Source of the DNA: Elusimicrobiota bacterium | GTDB taxonomy: Bacteria; Elusimicrobiota; Elusimicrobia; UBA1565; UBA9628 | Assembly: GCA_028717525.1 (NCBI GenBank) | Contig: JAQUNT010000022.1 | Span: 1-12,165 of the forward strand | Direction: 5' to 3' | DNA length: 12,165 nucleotides | In this document: piece after piece, positions 1 through 6,571 of the stretch | Layout: every line of letters starts with the position of its first letter | Numbering within the stretch: position 1 is the stretch's first letter | Position numbers and translations under genes: made by a program | Notes under the pieces: model-generated | Database searches by the model: none | What the model saw: only the letters and a program-made list of their open reading frames with translations | What the model was told of the DNA's origin: nothing

Positions 1-108
1 GTGATCCACGCCCGCGTCGCGGCGCGCAAGCAGGACCTGTTCAAGGCCGCCTGCGTCGTGGTGGGCTTTGCCCAGCTGGGGATCTTCGCCCTGTCGTGCT
101 GGCGCTAG
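1..108 (+). CDS. C-terminal end of a probable membrane protein (5' truncated)
   Basis: Frame 1 is open from the left edge and stops with TAG at 106-108, leaving 35 visible residues. Nearly every codon ends in G or C, as in the confident genes of the window, which supports real coding. The fragment begins with a basic stretch (ARVAARKQ) and then has a hydrophobic run of about 17 residues (AACVVVGFAQLGIFALSCW) ending in Arg. That fits a final membrane helix with a very short tail. No family can be named from so little. The GTG at position 1 is probably an internal valine, not the start. The gene converges on the agmatinase gene across a 229-base gap. Confidence 0.5.
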   Translation: MIHARVAARKQDLFKAACVVVGFAQLGIFALSCWR

Positions 109-141
109 CAGGTTGCCGACAAAGCCGGCGCCTTCCGGACG

Positions 142-233
142 GGTTCCGTAGCGAGAGGGGCGATGCGACAAAACCCTCGTCGGGGAACTTGAAAAAGCGG
201 AACCGAAGGGTCCACTCCCCTCCGGATCCGGAG
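142..233. other. Possible structured RNA or attenuator element in the intergenic gap
   Basis: This lies in the 229-base gap (109-337), which holds no convincing gene. GGTTCCG at 142-148 can pair with CGGAACC at 198-204. Nested inside, CGAG-A-GG at 152-158 can pair with CCCTCG at 174-179, leaving one bulged A and a 15-base loop. Just downstream, 220-233 is a perfect 14-base palindrome (CTCCGGATCCGGAG). Nested helices like this could be a transcribed structured RNA, a 3' UTR of the left gene, or chance pairing in GC-rich DNA. I could not match it to a known riboswitch or small-RNA family. The strand is undetermined. Confidence 0.22.
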
Positions 234-270
234 AGGCCGCCGCAGGTTGCGGGAGAATTCACCCCAACGA

Positions 271-294
271 GCGGGCGAGCGATCGCTCGCCCGC
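271..294. terminator. 24-base perfect palindrome between convergent genes, candidate bidirectional terminator
   Basis: The half-site GCGGGCGAGCGA is followed directly by its exact reverse complement, so the 24 bases form a perfect inverted repeat centred at 282/283, with GCGATCGC at the core. It lies between the stop of the left gene (108) and the stop of the agmatinase gene (338), where a terminator for both is expected. A weaker 5-bp hairpin with a GGA loop follows at 301-313. Neither side has the T-run of a classical intrinsic terminator. It could instead be a binding site for a dimeric protein or a repeated genomic element. Confidence 0.35.
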
Positions 295-337
295 CACCGA
301 CCCGCGGAGCGGGGCGGCAGAACCGCTTGTGGTCAGC

Positions 338-1189
338 CTAGCGCCTGACGGCCAGGTAGCCCATCAGCCGGTAGATCAGCTTGGCCGCGGCCAGCTCCGA
401 GGCCACGGTGTCCCGGAGCGGGCAGAGCTCCATGACGTCCACGCCGACCACGCGCTTCTTGGCGATGACCGCGCGGAACAGGTCCAGGGCTTCCTGCCAG
501 AGATAGCCGCCCGGCTGGGGCGTGCCCACGCCCGGCACCACGGCCGGGTCGAAGCCGTCCATATCGATGGACAGGTACACGCGGGGGGGGAGACTCCTCA
601 AGACCAAGGGGATGAGCTTGCGCATGTCCCGGTGCTCGTGCCAGAGGAAGGTCTTCACCTTCCCGCGGCCGACGAGATGCGCCTCGTCCTCGCCGATGGA
701 GCGGATCCCCACCTGGACCACGCGGCATTCCCTCGCGATCGGATACATGGCGCAGGCGTGGCTGTACTCCGAGCCCTGGTACGAGCGCCGCATGTCCGCG
801 TGCGCGTCGAAATGCAGGACTCCCAGTCCCGGCCAGCGCCGCAGGAAGGGGGGGATGGTCGCGTGCGAGAGGGAATGCTCGCCGCCCACGCAGAACAGGG
901 TCTTGCCCGGCATGGCGGCGATGCGGCCGACCTCCCGCTCGATGCGCGCGAAGACCCGCGGGGTCGGGCCCGAGAGCTTCGGCGCCGGCAAGGTGCAGAT
1001 GCCGTCCTTGCAGGTGAGCCGGTCCAGCTCCTCGTCGTAGGCCTCCACGCCCACCGAGCCGACCAGCATCGCGGCCGGGCCCCGGGCCGTGCCCTTCATG
1101 TAGGAGGTGGTGCGCTCGAAAGGCAGGGGCTGGATGACGAAGCGCGCCTTCTCCAGGGGCACGCCCGCGTTCATGAACTGGGCGGTCAT
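338..1189 (-). CDS. speB: Agmatinase / arginase-family ureohydrolase
   Basis: This 283-residue protein belongs to the arginase/agmatinase ureohydrolase family. These dimanganese enzymes hydrolyse a guanidino group to urea; agmatinase makes putrescine from agmatine in the cytosol. All metal-site motifs are visible: GGEHS with His105, DAHAD with Asp128, His130 and Asp132, and SIDMDGFDP with Asp209, Asp211 and Asp214. Length is normal for agmatinase. The agmatinase call rests on overall resemblance; formiminoglutamase or guanidinobutyrase specificity cannot be excluded. The ATG at 1189 is preceded by TAGAAT ending 7 bases upstream and by no Shine-Dalgarno sequence, so it may have its own leaderless transcript besides read-through from tatD, 48 bases upstream. 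No arginine decarboxylase gene is in the window. A run of eight C (coding strand) lies in the LPPR codons around residue 201. Confidence 0.85.
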   Translation of the reverse strand: MTAQFMNAGVPLEKARFVIQPLPFERTTSYMKGTARGPAAMLVGSVGVEAYDEELDRLTCKDGICTLPAPKLSGPTPRVFARIEREVGRIAAMPGKTLFCVGGEHSLSHATIPPFLRRWPGLGVLHFDAHADMRRSYQGSEYSHACAMYPIARECRVVQVGIRSIGEDEAHLVGRGKVKTFLWHEHRDMRKLIPLVLRSLPPRVYLSIDMDGFDPAVVPGVGTPQPGGYLWQEALDLFRAVIAKKRVVGVDVMELCPLRDTVASELAAAKLIYRLMGYLAVRR

Positions 1190-1202
1190 GGCGGTGATTC
1201 TA
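1190..1202 (-). promoter_or_regulatory. -10-like box immediately before the agmatinase start
   Basis: On the minus strand TAGAAT (1202-1197) is followed by seven bases (CACCGCC) and then ATG. A T-rich run (TATTTTTTG) sits just upstream. There is no TTGACA-like -35 at normal spacing and no purine-rich ribosome site. If TAGAAT is a -10 element, transcription would start within about a base of the ATG. Confidence 0.5.
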
Positions 1203-1237
1203 CAAAAAATAGGGTCGCGCCCGGCTGGGCAGGCGAA

Positions 1238-2059
1238 TTAAGTCTTGTGTCCCCGGTCTCCCCAGCCGAAGAGCTCTTCGGCGTTGCCGCTGGTGCGGCG
1301 CGCGGCCTCCTCCAGGGGCAGGCCCCAGAGCGCGGCCAGGGTCGCGGCGATCTCGGGCACGGCGGCGGGCTCGTTGCGCTTGCCCCGCAGGCTCTGCGGC
1401 GGCAGGTAGGGGCTGTCCGTCTCCAGCACCGCGGCCCCGGGGCCCACGCGGCGGAAGGCCTCGCGCAGGGCCTCGTTCTTCGGGTAGGTCACCGGCCCGT
1501 CGGCGCCCACCGCCCAGCCCGAGGCGACCAAGGCCTCGGCGTCCTCGGGAGCGCCCGAGAAGCAGTGCACCACGCCCCAGAAGCGGCGGTCCCCGGGGGG
1601 GGAGGGGAAAAGCTCGCGCAGGATGAGGCGCAGGTCCGCGTAGGCCTCCCGGCAGTGGATGACCGCGGGCTTGCCCGCGCTGCGGCAGGCGGCCAGCAGG
1701 CGGCGCAGGGCGGCCTGCTGCACCTGCGGCGCGACCTGGGCGCGCGCGTAATCGAGGCCGATCTCACCGATGGCCGCCACCTCGGGAGCCGAGGCCTCCT
1801 GCTCCAGCCGGCAGAGCAAAGACTCGCTGCAGCTCTCGGCGTAGTAGGGGTGCAGGCCCAAGGCGCAGCGCACGGCCTGTGCCGGGCCTGCGGCCCGGCA
1901 CAGGGCCAGGACCTTGGGCCAGTCCTCCGGCGAGTCGCCCACCTCCACGAGCCGGCCCACCCCGGCGGCCGCGGCCCGGGCCAGGACCGCCTCGCGGTCC
2001 GCGTCGAAGCGGGGGTCGCAGAGGTGCGTGTGGGTGTCTATGAAGGAGCCTGCGGCCAT
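1238..2059 (-). CDS. tatD: TatD family metal-dependent hydrolase (DNase)
   Basis: This 273-residue TIM-barrel hydrolase is of the TatD/YcfH/YjjV type. The family acts in the cytosol as Mg2+-dependent 3'-5' exonucleases linked to DNA repair and degradation, although many members have no tested substrate. The family motifs appear in order: DTHTH (Asp8, His10, His12), GEIGLDY with Glu99, VIHCREA with His135, HCFSG with His165, and ETDSPYLPP with Asp215 followed by RGKRNEPA. Length is normal. The frame stays open further upstream, but the ATG at 2059 is chosen because it places DTHTH at the usual N-terminal position and lies 5 bases after the stop of the TPR/HEAT gene. That spacing indicates translation as part of the same operon. 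No Shine-Dalgarno sequence is evident, so translational coupling is likely. Confidence 0.9.
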   Translation of the reverse strand: MAAGSFIDTHTHLCDPRFDADREAVLARAAAAGVGRLVEVGDSPEDWPKVLALCRAAGPAQAVRCALGLHPYYAESCSESLLCRLEQEASAPEVAAIGEIGLDYARAQVAPQVQQAALRRLLAACRSAGKPAVIHCREAYADLRLILRELFPSPPGDRRFWGVVHCFSGAPEDAEALVASGWAVGADGPVTYPKNEALREAFRRVGPGAAVLETDSPYLPPQSLRGKRNEPAAVPEIAATLAALWGLPLEEAARRTSGNAEELFGWGDRGHKT

Positions 2060-2064
2060 GTCGC

Positions 2065-3666
2065 TCAGCGGGGGGTCAGGGCCAGGACCTTGGGGTCCTT
2101 CTCCCGGGCCAAGTACTCGGCCCGGGCCCGGTCCCCCTCCGGGGTGCCCCGGTAGTAATGGTCGAGCACCATGGCCCGGACCAGGAAGCGCAGCACCGGG
2201 TCCCGGTCCTGCAGGGCCTTGAGCACCAAGGGGAAGGTCGCCGCGGGCTCCAGGTCGGCGAAGAGGTTGAGGGCCCGCGCGCGCGCCAGGGGCGCCTCCG
2301 CGCCCAGCCATTCGTCGCGGCGCACCCGCACCGCGTCCGGCACGGCCTTGCCGATCTGGAAGAGCGCGTAGTCCGCGTTGTGGCGCACGATCTCGGTGTC
2401 GTCGTCGAGCAGGCCGGCCAAGGTCTCGATCCAGCGCGGGTCCTTGAACGCCGCCGCCTTGGCCGCGGCCTCGGCGCGCAGGGACGCGTCGTCGCAGGAG
2501 AAGAAGCGCCCCAGCCCCTCCGCGCGCACGTGCTTGAGCATGGCCTCGCGCCGCGAGTCGAGGATCTCGCGGATGCGCTGCTCCGCGGGCACGCCGTCGT
2601 CGTAGCGCGGATTGCTCCGGTAGAGGGCGATGTAGTAGGGCAGGGCCGCCTCGGCGTCGGCGCGCGCCTTGAAGTAGAGCTGGGCCAGCTGGGCCGCGCT
2701 GTAGAGGTCCTCGGGGTCCTTCTCCCAGGCCTCGGTGAAGCGCCGGATGGCCTTCTCCGTGTCATGGTCCTCGAGCGCCAGGGCGCCCTCCACCATGAGC
2801 GCGCCCGCCTGGCCCGGATGCTTGGACAAGGTCTCGCCGACCAGCGCCCGCGCCGCGGCCGAGCCGCCCTTGCGCCACTCGGCCATGGCGAAGGTCGCGA
2901 AGATCAGGGGGTCCTCCGGCCGCGCGCGCAGCAGCTCGGCCAGGGCCTCCCGGCCCAGGACCGAGTCCTCGCCCGCGCCCGGAGCCCGCGCCAGGCGGCC
3001 CAGCTCCTCCAAGGCGCCGCGCGCCGCGAAGGTCCCGGGCCGCGCGGCGGCGAGCTTGGCCCAGGCCGTCACCGCGCCGCGCCGGTCGCCCGCGGCCGCG
3101 GCCAGCTCCGCCCGGTAGGCCAGCAGGCCCGCGTCGTCCGGGTGGCCGGAGAGCCCGGTCTCCACCAGGCGCAGGGCCTCCGCGGCCCGGCCGCGCGACT
3201 GGGCGATGTGCGCCAGGTAGTCGAGCGCGGCGGGGTCCTGCGGGTCCGAGCCCAGGTGCTCCTTGAGCCGGGCCTCGTTGGCCGGGGAGGCGTCGAAGGG
3301 CGCGTCGCCCAGGAAATGGCGGCCCCGGTAGAGGACCACCAAGGCATGGGAGCGCGCGAAGGCCTCGTCCCCGAAAAAGCTCCGGGCCCAGAACATCACG
3401 TAGAAGGCGTCCACGGGCCGACCGGCCGCGGCGAGGGCCTCGGCCAGGCGCAGGTGCGCGGAGCAGTCCAGGTAGCGCGCCCGGAAGTCCGCGCGGGCCT
3501 TCCGCAGGGAGGCGTCGACGACCTCGGGCGCGGCCCGCGGCGGCCGCGCCGGAGGCGGGCCGCGCAGCCAGTCGTAGAGGAAGGAGGCGTAGACGGCCAG
3601 GGCCGCGGCGATGAGCAAGGACGCGCCCCAGATCAGGGCGCGGTGGCGCCGGGCCGACGGGTCCAT
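2065..3666 (-). CDS. Membrane-anchored TPR and HEAT-like repeat protein
   Basis: This 533-residue protein has a short basic N-terminus, one hydrophobic segment at about residues 11-31 and then a long soluble part. It is probably a signal-anchor protein with its body outside the cytoplasm. Residues about 140-350 look like tetratricopeptide repeats: repeated helical pairs with motifs such as DPAALDYLAHIAQSRGR, DDAGLLAYRAELAAAAGDRR and DLYSAAQLAQLYFKARAD. Residues about 405-505 look like HEAT-type helical repeats (WIETLAGLLDDDTEIVRH; FPLVLKALQDRDPVLRFLV). Such proteins are usually scaffolds, and no enzymatic motif is seen. The ATG at 3666 overlaps the TGA of the preceding gene by one base (TGATG), with GGAG eight bases upstream, so translation is coupled. 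A partner role with the preceding membrane protein is inference only. Confidence 0.8.
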   Translation of the reverse strand: MDPSARRHRALIWGASLLIAAALAVYASFLYDWLRGPPPARPPRAAPEVVDASLRKARADFRARYLDCSAHLRLAEALAAAGRPVDAFYVMFWARSFFGDEAFARSHALVVLYRGRHFLGDAPFDASPANEARLKEHLGSDPQDPAALDYLAHIAQSRGRAAEALRLVETGLSGHPDDAGLLAYRAELAAAAGDRRGAVTAWAKLAAARPGTFAARGALEELGRLARAPGAGEDSVLGREALAELLRARPEDPLIFATFAMAEWRKGGSAAARALVGETLSKHPGQAGALMVEGALALEDHDTEKAIRRFTEAWEKDPEDLYSAAQLAQLYFKARADAEAALPYYIALYRSNPRYDDGVPAEQRIREILDSRREAMLKHVRAEGLGRFFSCDDASLRAEAAAKAAAFKDPRWIETLAGLLDDDTEIVRHNADYALFQIGKAVPDAVRVRRDEWLGAEAPLARARALNLFADLEPAATFPLVLKALQDRDPVLRFLVRAMVLDHYYRGTPEGDRARAEYLAREKDPKVLALTPR

Positions 3667-4439
3667 CAGAGGGTCTCCGCGTGCGGGTCGCGCAGGCTGT
3701 CCACGATGGAGCGGAAGATCTCGTCCTCCTGCCCGGCGAAGAAATGGTACATGACCGCCTCGCCCAGGATGTAGGCCTCCACGCTGATGTCGGGCAGCTC
3801 GGTCTGGATCTGCACCCCGCGCAGGGAGCTGACCTGGATGTTCTTCATGGCGAACTTGTCCCCGCGCGCGGTGCGCTCGGCGTTGAGCGCGCGCGCCAGG
3901 CGGTCCGGCCCCAGCATGTCCCCGGACCAGGGGTTGGGCTGGACGTCGAGGCGCACGATGCCCATCTGGCCGTAGAGGCCCCGGTGCACGAAGTTCGTGG
4001 GATCCGTGCCGCCCCGGCAGAAATGCACGACCTCGACGGCCTTCGCCTCGTCCTTGAAGGCGGCCGCCGCCTCATAGCCCTTGGGCAGGCGGATGACGTA
4101 GCCCGTGTGGCCGACGAAGGCGGACTCGCCCGTGGCCGAGACCACCGTGGTCGAGGCGGAGGGCGCCTCCTCCGGCTCGCGGCGCAGGGCCAGCCAGGCC
4201 GTCAGGGCGGCCACCACCGCCACGCCCAGCACCAGGAAGACCAGGCTGGCCCGGCTCGGCGCGGTGCGGCCCGCCGCGGTCCCGGTCGTCAGCGTGGACG
4301 GGGCGCGCATCGCGGACTTGAGCGCGTCGTCGAAGTCCACGGAGCTGACGCCTTCCGCGGCCAGCTGGCGGCGCAGCTCGTCGATCGGGTGCTTCTTCAG
4401 GTGGGCCTGAAGGTAGGCGACGACCTCAGGCCTGACCAT
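3666..4439 (-). CDS. Single-pass membrane protein of unknown function
   Basis: I do not recognise a named family in this 257-residue protein. It has three parts. Residues 1-43 form a charged helical module (YLQAHLKKHPIDELRRQLAA, then a second helix ending in DFDDALKSA), like the small N-terminal modules of some bacterial membrane proteins. Residues about 44-64 are a Ser/Thr/Ala linker, followed by a transmembrane helix at about 65-85. Residues about 100-257 are a folded domain rich in beta-type sequence (GHTGYVIRLPKGYE; GIVRLDVQPNP; EAYILGEAVMYHFFAG) ending in a helix. With the N-terminus inside, this last domain would be extracytoplasmic. The ATG at 4439 overlaps the preceding gene by 14 bases, and the stop overlaps the next start by one base, so the gene is firmly inside the operon. 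Confidence 0.75.
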   Translation of the reverse strand: MVRPEVVAYLQAHLKKHPIDELRRQLAAEGVSSVDFDDALKSAMRAPSTLTTGTAAGRTAPSRASLVFLVLGVAVVAALTAWLALRREPEEAPSASTTVVSATGESAFVGHTGYVIRLPKGYEAAAAFKDEAKAVEVVHFCRGGTDPTNFVHRGLYGQMGIVRLDVQPNPWSGDMLGPDRLARALNAERTARGDKFAMKNIQVSSLRGVQIQTELPDISVEAYILGEAVMYHFFAGQEDEIFRSIVDSLRDPHAETL

Positions 4440-5232
4440 GGGCAGTCTCGCGCGGGCCCCGGCCCTTGCCCAGGCTCTTGACGAACCGCTCGTAGCGTTC
4501 GGGAGAGCCCAGGTCCGCCAGCAGGCCCGTCTCCGGGTAGCCCAGCAGGGACTCGCCGGCCTTCACCGCGGCCGGGAACACGTCCTTGACGAAATCGCTG
4601 GCCGCCCCGTCCGGGACGAAGTGGAAGAGGGCGCGCCGGATGACCCACAGCGGAGAGAGGGCCAGGCAGGCCTGGCCGGGCGCGGCGTAGCGGGGGAATT
4701 CCACGATGCGCTGGGCCGGCCCCAGGACCACCGGCTCGCCGGAGCAGCCGTGCGTCCGGGCGCAGCGCCGGCCCTGCCCCGCGCAGGACTCCGCTCCGGC
4801 GCGCTGGTCCGGGCGGCATTCGTGCAGGACCAAAGAGGCCAGGCCGGAGTGGCCGCGGTGGAAGCGCACCATGCGGGCGCAGTCCGTCTGGGGGAAGATC
4901 CCCCCGAAGAGCACCAGCACGTCGTCGGGCAGGGAGGCCGGGCCCAGGCCCTTGACCAGCCCGGCGCTGCCCCGCGGCTCCTGGGTCACCGAGTAGCGCA
5001 GGCGCACCCCGAAAGCCGAGCCGTCGCCGAAGCGGGCGCGCACCAGCTCGGGCTGGAAGTCCAGGCAGAGCACCGCCGAGTCGATGCCCGCGCGCTTGAG
5101 CCAGTCGAGCTGGTGCTCGAGCAGGGGCTTGCCGGCCACGGGCGCCAGCGACTTGGGGACGCTGCGGCCGTCGGCCTGCAGGCTCTCGCTCTGCCCGCCC
5201 CCGATGATGACCGCGGTGATGCCATTCTCCAT
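4426..5232 (-). CDS. Sugar-nucleotidyltransferase-like protein with degenerate active site
   Basis: This 268-residue protein has the overall pattern of sugar-1-phosphate nucleotidyltransferases (GT-A fold, like HddC or GDP-mannose pyrophosphorylase): an N-terminal beta strand and glycine loop, PKSLAPVAGKPLLEHQLDWL, RGSAGLVKGL, DFVKDVFP, and ADLGSPERY near the end. Two hallmarks are missing. The usual GGxGTRL loop reads GGGQSESL (residues 11-18), losing the catalytic Arg. The usual metal-binding GD reads GG at residues 110-111 (LVLFGGIF). Lys27 of PK and Asp240 are kept. At residues 137-166, where the family has a plain strand-loop segment, there is a Cys-rich stretch (Cys139, 150, 157, 163 with His137, His161). 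It may be an inactive relative used for binding or regulation. ATG at 5232 follows TAGAAT by nine bases; the gene heads the minus-strand operon. Confidence 0.75.
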   Translation of the reverse strand: MENGITAVIIGGGQSESLQADGRSVPKSLAPVAGKPLLEHQLDWLKRAGIDSAVLCLDFQPELVRARFGDGSAFGVRLRYSVTQEPRGSAGLVKGLGPASLPDDVLVLFGGIFPQTDCARMVRFHRGHSGLASLVLHECRPDQRAGAESCAGQGRRCARTHGCSGEPVVLGPAQRIVEFPRYAAPGQACLALSPLWVIRRALFHFVPDGAASDFVKDVFPAAVKAGESLLGYPETGLLADLGSPERYERFVKSLGKGRGPRETAHGQA

Positions 5233-5247
5233 CCTACCAGGATTCTA
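5233..5247 (-). promoter_or_regulatory. -10-like box before the nucleotidyltransferase-like operon
   Basis: On the minus strand TAGAAT (5247-5242) is followed by CCTGGTAGG and then ATG. A normal -10 to start distance would begin the mRNA about three bases before the ATG. The AGG touching the ATG is too close to be an ordinary ribosome site. It lies in a 49-base divergent gap and faces another TAGAAT on the plus strand. Confidence 0.5.
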
Positions 5248-5269
5248 GCGGATTTGAAGGCAAAAGTCT

Positions 5270-5281
5270 TAGAATCTCCCG
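5270..5281 (+). promoter_or_regulatory. -10-like box before the ArnT/PMT-like gene
   Basis: TAGAAT at 5270-5275 is followed by CTCCCG and then ATG at 5282. Six intervening bases place the expected transcription start on the A of the ATG, giving a leaderless mRNA. No -35 consensus lies at 16-18 bases upstream; TTGAAG at 5254-5259 is too close to serve as one. Confidence 0.5.
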
Positions 5282-6571
5282 ATGCCACGGTCTGAGCGGC
5301 GGCTCTGGCGACGCGTCCTCTTCGACACCCCGGACTGGGCCTGGCTGGCCCTGGCCCTGGCCCTGCGCCTGGCCTTCGCCCTCAAGCTCGGCGGGCAGGC
5401 CTTGCAGACCGACGAGTCGGGCTTCCGCGCCGTGGCCTGGAACCTGGCCTCCTTGGGCACTCTGGGCGAGAACGGGGAGCGCCTGGCCATGGCGCCCTTG
5501 CCCGCCGCCTTCTTCGCCCTGTGCTTCCGCCTCGGCGGCGACCATCTGCTCTGGCCGCGCCTCGCCCAGGCCTTCGTCTCCGCGGGCACGGCCTGGGCCC
5601 TGGGCCGCATGACCTGGCGCCTGAGCGGCTCGGCCGCGGCCGGGCGCCTGGCTCTGGCCGCGGCCGCGGTCTATCCCTTCTTCATCTACTACTCGGGCAT
5701 GGTCCTCTCCGAGACCCTCTACCTGGCCGCCGTGGTCCCGGCCCTGTGGCTGCTCTGCGCGAGCCTCCAGGAGCGCGGAGCCTCGGCCCTGACGGCGGCC
5801 GGCGCCGGCTTGGCCTGGTCCCTGGCCGCCCTCTGCCGCGCCGAGGCCATGCCCATCGGCGCCCTGCTCTGGCTGGCCGGCCTGGCCGCCTGCCTGGCGG
5901 GCCGCTGGAGCGGCCGGGCGCTCTGCGCCGCGGTCCTGGCCTGGTCCTTGCCCCTGGGCGCCTGGTGCGCGCGCAACCGCGCCGTCGCCGGGGCCTTCGC
6001 CCTCGACCTGCACGGGGGGATCACCATGCTCGACGGGACCGTCTTCTTCGACCTCAACGAGGTGGAGACGGGCCTGGCGCGCTCCGCCCTGAGGTCCACG
6101 CCCTTCTACGCGGAGGGCCAGCGCCTCTCCGCGGCCGAGCGCGACCGGCTCTACCTGCGCGAGAGCCTGGCCTTCATGCGCGCCCATCCCGGCGCCACGC
6201 TCAAGCAGTGGGCCCGCAAGACCGTCAATTTCTGGCGCTTCTACCCCCGCTCGGACAAGGGCTTCCGGGAGGACTCCTACAGCCACCCGGGCGCGGGCCT
6301 GGGCCGCGCGGCCCTGGCCGCGGTGAGCCTGGCCTGCGAGCCCGCGCTCATCCTCCTGGGCTTCTGGGGGCTCTGGGGCCTGCGCCGGCGCTGGGCCGAG
6401 CTCTTCCCCCTGGGGCTCTTCCTGCTGGCCACCATGGCCGTGCACGTGGTCAGCGTCAGCCAGATGCGCTACCGGCTGGCGGTGATGCCCGTCCTGATCT
6501 TCGCGGCCGCCGCGGCCCTGGCGGCTAGGCTCCGGCCGGAGGCGGGCCGGAACGGTAGTCGCCCCGGCTGA
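5282..6571 (+). CDS. ArnT/PMT-like polytopic glycosyltransferase (GT-C fold)
   Basis: This 429-residue inner-membrane protein has many hydrophobic helices and resembles the ArnT/dolichyl-phosphate-mannose mannosyltransferase superfamily. These enzymes take a sugar from a polyprenyl-phosphate carrier and transfer it outside the cytoplasmic membrane to lipid or protein. After the first helix the loop carries the acidic pair TDE (Asp44-Glu45), the position of the family's catalytic Asp. Further hallmarks are SETLY at 143-147, CRAEAMP near 185-191, and MRYRLAVMPVL at 395-405 in the last helix region, like the RYRLPxxP signature. ATG 5282 is the start, directly after a TAGAAT box. The 3' end overlaps the convergent GT2 gene by 47 bases (6525-6571). 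That GT2 is a plausible maker of its lipid-linked donor. Acceptor and sugar cannot be told. Confidence 0.8.
   Translation: MPRSERRLWRRVLFDTPDWAWLALALALRLAFALKLGGQALQTDESGFRAVAWNLASLGTLGENGERLAMAPLPAAFFALCFRLGGDHLLWPRLAQAFVSAGTAWALGRMTWRLSGSAAAGRLALAAAAVYPFFIYYSGMVLSETLYLAAVVPALWLLCASLQERGASALTAAGAGLAWSLAALCRAEAMPIGALLWLAGLAACLAGRWSGRALCAAVLAWSLPLGAWCARNRAVAGAFALDLHGGITMLDGTVFFDLNEVETGLARSALRSTPFYAEGQRLSAAERDRLYLRESLAFMRAHPGATLKQWARKTVNFWRFYPRSDKGFREDSYSHPGAGLGRAALAAVSLACEPALILLGFWGLWGLRRRWAELFPLGLFLLATMAVHVVSVSQMRYRLAVMPVLIFAAAAALAARLRPEAGRNGSRPG

Noticed and set aside
109..150. GGTTGCCGA followed by CAAAGCC, fragments that recall cyclic-di-GMP (GEMM) riboswitch motifs
   Set aside because: In that riboswitch the AAAGCC segment precedes the GGTTGCCGA-like segment; here the order is reversed and no matching stems surround them.
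41..341. Small open frames on both strands across the left gap (41-262 minus, 96-341 plus)
   Set aside because: Low-complexity Arg/Ser/Pro-rich translations, no ribosome site, and overlap with the end of the left gene and with the inverted repeats.
583..590. Run of eight G (eight C on the coding strand) inside the agmatinase gene, a possible slippage site
   Set aside because: The frame is intact and encodes conserved-looking residues (SLPPRVY). A single tract of this length in GC-rich DNA is no evidence of phase variation.
2060..2311. N-terminal extension of the TatD frame up to 2311
   Set aside because: It overlaps the end of the TPR/HEAT gene, its translation is Gly/Pro/Arg-rich, and the TatD motif DTHTH sits correctly just after the ATG at 2059.
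5341..5375. Tandem CTGGCC-like repeats in the ArnT-like gene
   Set aside because: They encode the Leu/Ala-rich first membrane helix; codon bias and helix composition explain the repetition.
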